This document shows positions 4,852-5,896 of a stretch of DNA of 5,896 nucleotides, piece by piece. The notes beneath the pieces are model-generated. The model was not told where the DNA came from. It did no database searches and saw nothing but the letters and a program-made list of their open reading frames with translations. Position 1 is the first letter of the stretch; every line of letters starts with the position of its first letter. The translations under genes and the position numbers were made by a program. Origin of the DNA: Actinomycetota bacterium (GTDB lineage: Bacteria; Actinomycetota; Actinomycetes; JACCUZ01); NCBI GenBank assembly GCA_030841245.1, contig JAVEDG010000066.1, positions 1-5,896 of the forward strand, in the 5' to 3' direction.

Positions 4852-5667
4852 GTGCCGGCGTACGTGCGCATCGACCGCCCGGACGACGAGCGCCTGCGCG
4901 ACTACGTCGGGCTGACCGACGTCGCACTGCGTCGGCGGCTCGAGCCCTCCGAGGGCCTGTTCGTCGCCGAGGGGGAGAAGGTGATCCGGCGCGCGGCAGC
5001 TGCCGGCTACCCGGTGCGTTCCGTGCTGCTCGAGGAGAAGTGGGTCGCCGCTCTCGCCGACCTGCTCGAGGGCCTCGATGTGCCGGTCTACGTCGCTGCG
5101 CGGTCCACGCTCGAGTCCGTCACCGGCTACGACGTCCACCGCGGCGCGCTCGCGGCCATGGACCGGCTCCCGCTGCCCGACCCCGCCGACCTGCTCGCCC
5201 GGTCCGTCCGGGTCGTGGTGCTGGAGGACGTGAACGACCACGCGAACGTCGGCGCGGTGTTCCGCGCCGCGGCCGGGCTCGGGATGGACGCCGTGCTCGT
5301 CACACCCCGGTGTGCCGACCCGTTCTACCGCCGGGCGGTCAAGGTCTCGATGGGCGCCGTGTTCAGCGTGCCGTGGGCCAGGTTCGGGCGGTGGCCGCAC
5401 GACCTGGAGACGGTGCGCGTGGCCGGTTTCCAGGTGCTCGCTCTGACACCCGATGTCGGCGCCGACCCGATCGGTGACCTGGCACCGGCACCCACCGACC
5501 GATTGGCGCTGCTGCTCGGCTCGGAGGGCGACGGCCTCGACCGTCGGACCGTGGCGGCGGCCGACGTGCGGGTGCGCATCCCGATGGCGGCCGGGGTGGA
5601 CTCGCTCAACGTCGGGGCCGCCGCCGCAGTCGCGTGCTACGCGCTCCGCCGACCGACGAACGGCTGA
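4852..5667 (+). CDS. SpoU/TrmH-family RNA 2'-O-ribose methyltransferase
   Basis: This 271-residue SAM-dependent methyltransferase of the SPOUT (alpha/beta knot) class has two domains. The N-terminal part (about 25-105) is the RNA 2'-O-ribose methyltransferase substrate-binding domain, seen in EGLFVAEGEKVIRRAAAAGY (34-53) and SVTGYDVHRGALAAM. The catalytic domain (about 118-265) carries motif 1, LEDVNDHANVGAVFRAA (124-140, with Asn132 and Arg138), motif 2, LLLGSEGDGL (220-229), and motif 3, IPMAAGVDSLNVGAAAAV (243-260). Motifs 2 and 3 form the knot that binds S-adenosylmethionine. Such enzymes methylate ribose hydroxyls in 23S rRNA or tRNA; resistance methylases of the TsnR type belong to the same superfamily, but nothing points to resistance here and the target base is unknown. 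The GTG start is chosen from the GGAG 8 bases upstream and because homologous sequence begins at PAYVRIDRPDDERLRDY. It is probably cotranscribed with the permease and is convergent with the DUF1206 gene across 13 bases. Confidence 0.93.
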   Translation: MPAYVRIDRPDDERLRDYVGLTDVALRRRLEPSEGLFVAEGEKVIRRAAAAGYPVRSVLLEEKWVAALADLLEGLDVPVYVAARSTLESVTGYDVHRGALAAMDRLPLPDPADLLARSVRVVVLEDVNDHANVGAVFRAAAGLGMDAVLVTPRCADPFYRRAVKVSMGAVFSVPWARFGRWPHDLETVRVAGFQVLALTPDVGADPIGDLAPAPTDRLALLLGSEGDGLDRRTVAAADVRVRIPMAAGVDSLNVGAAAAVACYALRRPTNG

Positions 5668-5680
5668 GCCCGGCTCGAGG

Positions 5681-5896
5681 TCAGAGGCGGCGGTAGCGGG
5701 CCTCGGCGAAGCAGTAGGCGCCGAAGCAGATCAACCCGGCCGCAGCGAGGATCAGCAGGAACTGACCGAACGGCGCGTGCGCGACGCTCTTGAGGGCCGT
5801 GTCGAACCCGCGTGCCTTCCCCGGCTGGTGGTCCTTCGCCGCCTTGATGACGAAGATGCCGATCAGGCCGAAGACGATCCCGCGCGCCACGTAGCC
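5681..5896 (-). CDS. DUF1206-family membrane protein, 3' end only
   Basis: The last 71 residues of a minus-strand gene are present; the frame is open to the right edge, so the start lies outside the window. The sequence starts GYVARGIVFGLIGIFVIKAA, passes a hydrophilic segment KDHQPGKARGFDTALKSVAH, continues into a second hydrophobic helix (FGQFLLILAAAGLICFGAYC) and ends FAEARYRRL. This GYxARG...FAEARYRR pattern is the repeat unit of DUF1206, whose members usually have three such two-helix units; this is the last one. Function is unknown in the literature I can recall. Internal GTG codons such as 5890 are not the true start because the family pattern continues through them. The stop is 13 bases from the methyltransferase stop; a 4-bp GAGC/GCTC inverted repeat at 5666-5676 overlaps that stop but is too weak to call a terminator. 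Confidence 0.85.
   Translation of the reverse strand, partial: GYVARGIVFGLIGIFVIKAAKDHQPGKARGFDTALKSVAHAPFGQFLLILAAAGLICFGAYCFAEARYRRL

Noticed and set aside
3972..4871. A 299-codon minus-strand frame opposite the TauE/SafE permease gene
   Set aside because: The translation is Gln/Asp/Arg/His-rich without any domain, and the opposite strand encodes a clear polytopic membrane protein with both TauE motifs.
5666..5676. Terminator at the methyltransferase/DUF1206 junction
   Set aside because: The GAGC-CCG-GCTC stem has only 4 pairs, a 3-base loop and no T-run.
1..5896. Mobile elements, CRISPR arrays, tRNA or rRNA genes, phage or defence systems
   Set aside because: No transposase or integrase motifs, terminal inverted repeats, regularly spaced repeats or tRNA-like folds were seen; every gene is of an ordinary chromosomal type.

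Overview
The window looks like chromosomal DNA from a high-GC actinobacterium. Base composition is around 70% G+C by eye, codon third positions are nearly all G or C, GTG starts are common, and an NfeD/SPFH pair, a coiled-coil secreted lytic transglycosylase and a DUF1206 protein are all present. Nothing in the sequence fixes genus or order. No mobile element, CRISPR array, tRNA or rRNA is visible, and composition is even throughout, so this reads as vertically inherited housekeeping or envelope DNA rather than an island.

Layout: (1) A minus-strand hypothetical gene runs off the left edge (start at 574). It diverges from an orphan ABC ATPase of the ModF/PhrA/YlmA type (634-1443). A 59-base spacer separates them, and each start codon has a TANNNT -10 match 7-8 bases upstream, suggesting leaderless transcripts in both directions. 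(2) After a 92-base gap with a -10-like TAGGAT and two small hairpins comes a two-gene operon: an NfeD-like membrane protein (1536-1976) and an SPFH/stomatin-like protein (1976-2893). They overlap by one base (TAGTG). (3) A secreted lytic transglycosylase gene (3975-2902, minus) faces this operon. The two stop codons sit on opposite arms of a 16-base inverted repeat. (4) Across a 119-base divergent region lies a second plus-strand pair: a TauE/SafE permease (4095-4847) and, four bases later, a SpoU/TrmH-family RNA 2'-O-methyltransferase (4852-5667). A possible leaderless 8-codon upstream ORF ends on the permease start codon (ATGA). (5) The 3' end of a minus-strand DUF1206 membrane protein gene enters from the right edge.

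Functionally, NfeD and SPFH proteins form a known membrane-scaffold pair. The transglycosylase cuts peptidoglycan outside the membrane. The permease probably exports sulfite or a similar organic or inorganic anion. The ABC ATPase has no permease partner in view. No wholly new multi-gene system is evident. The most interesting signals are small: the uORF before the permease, the paired leaderless promoters, the hairpin leader of the NfeD operon and the EF-hand-like loop in the transglycosylase.
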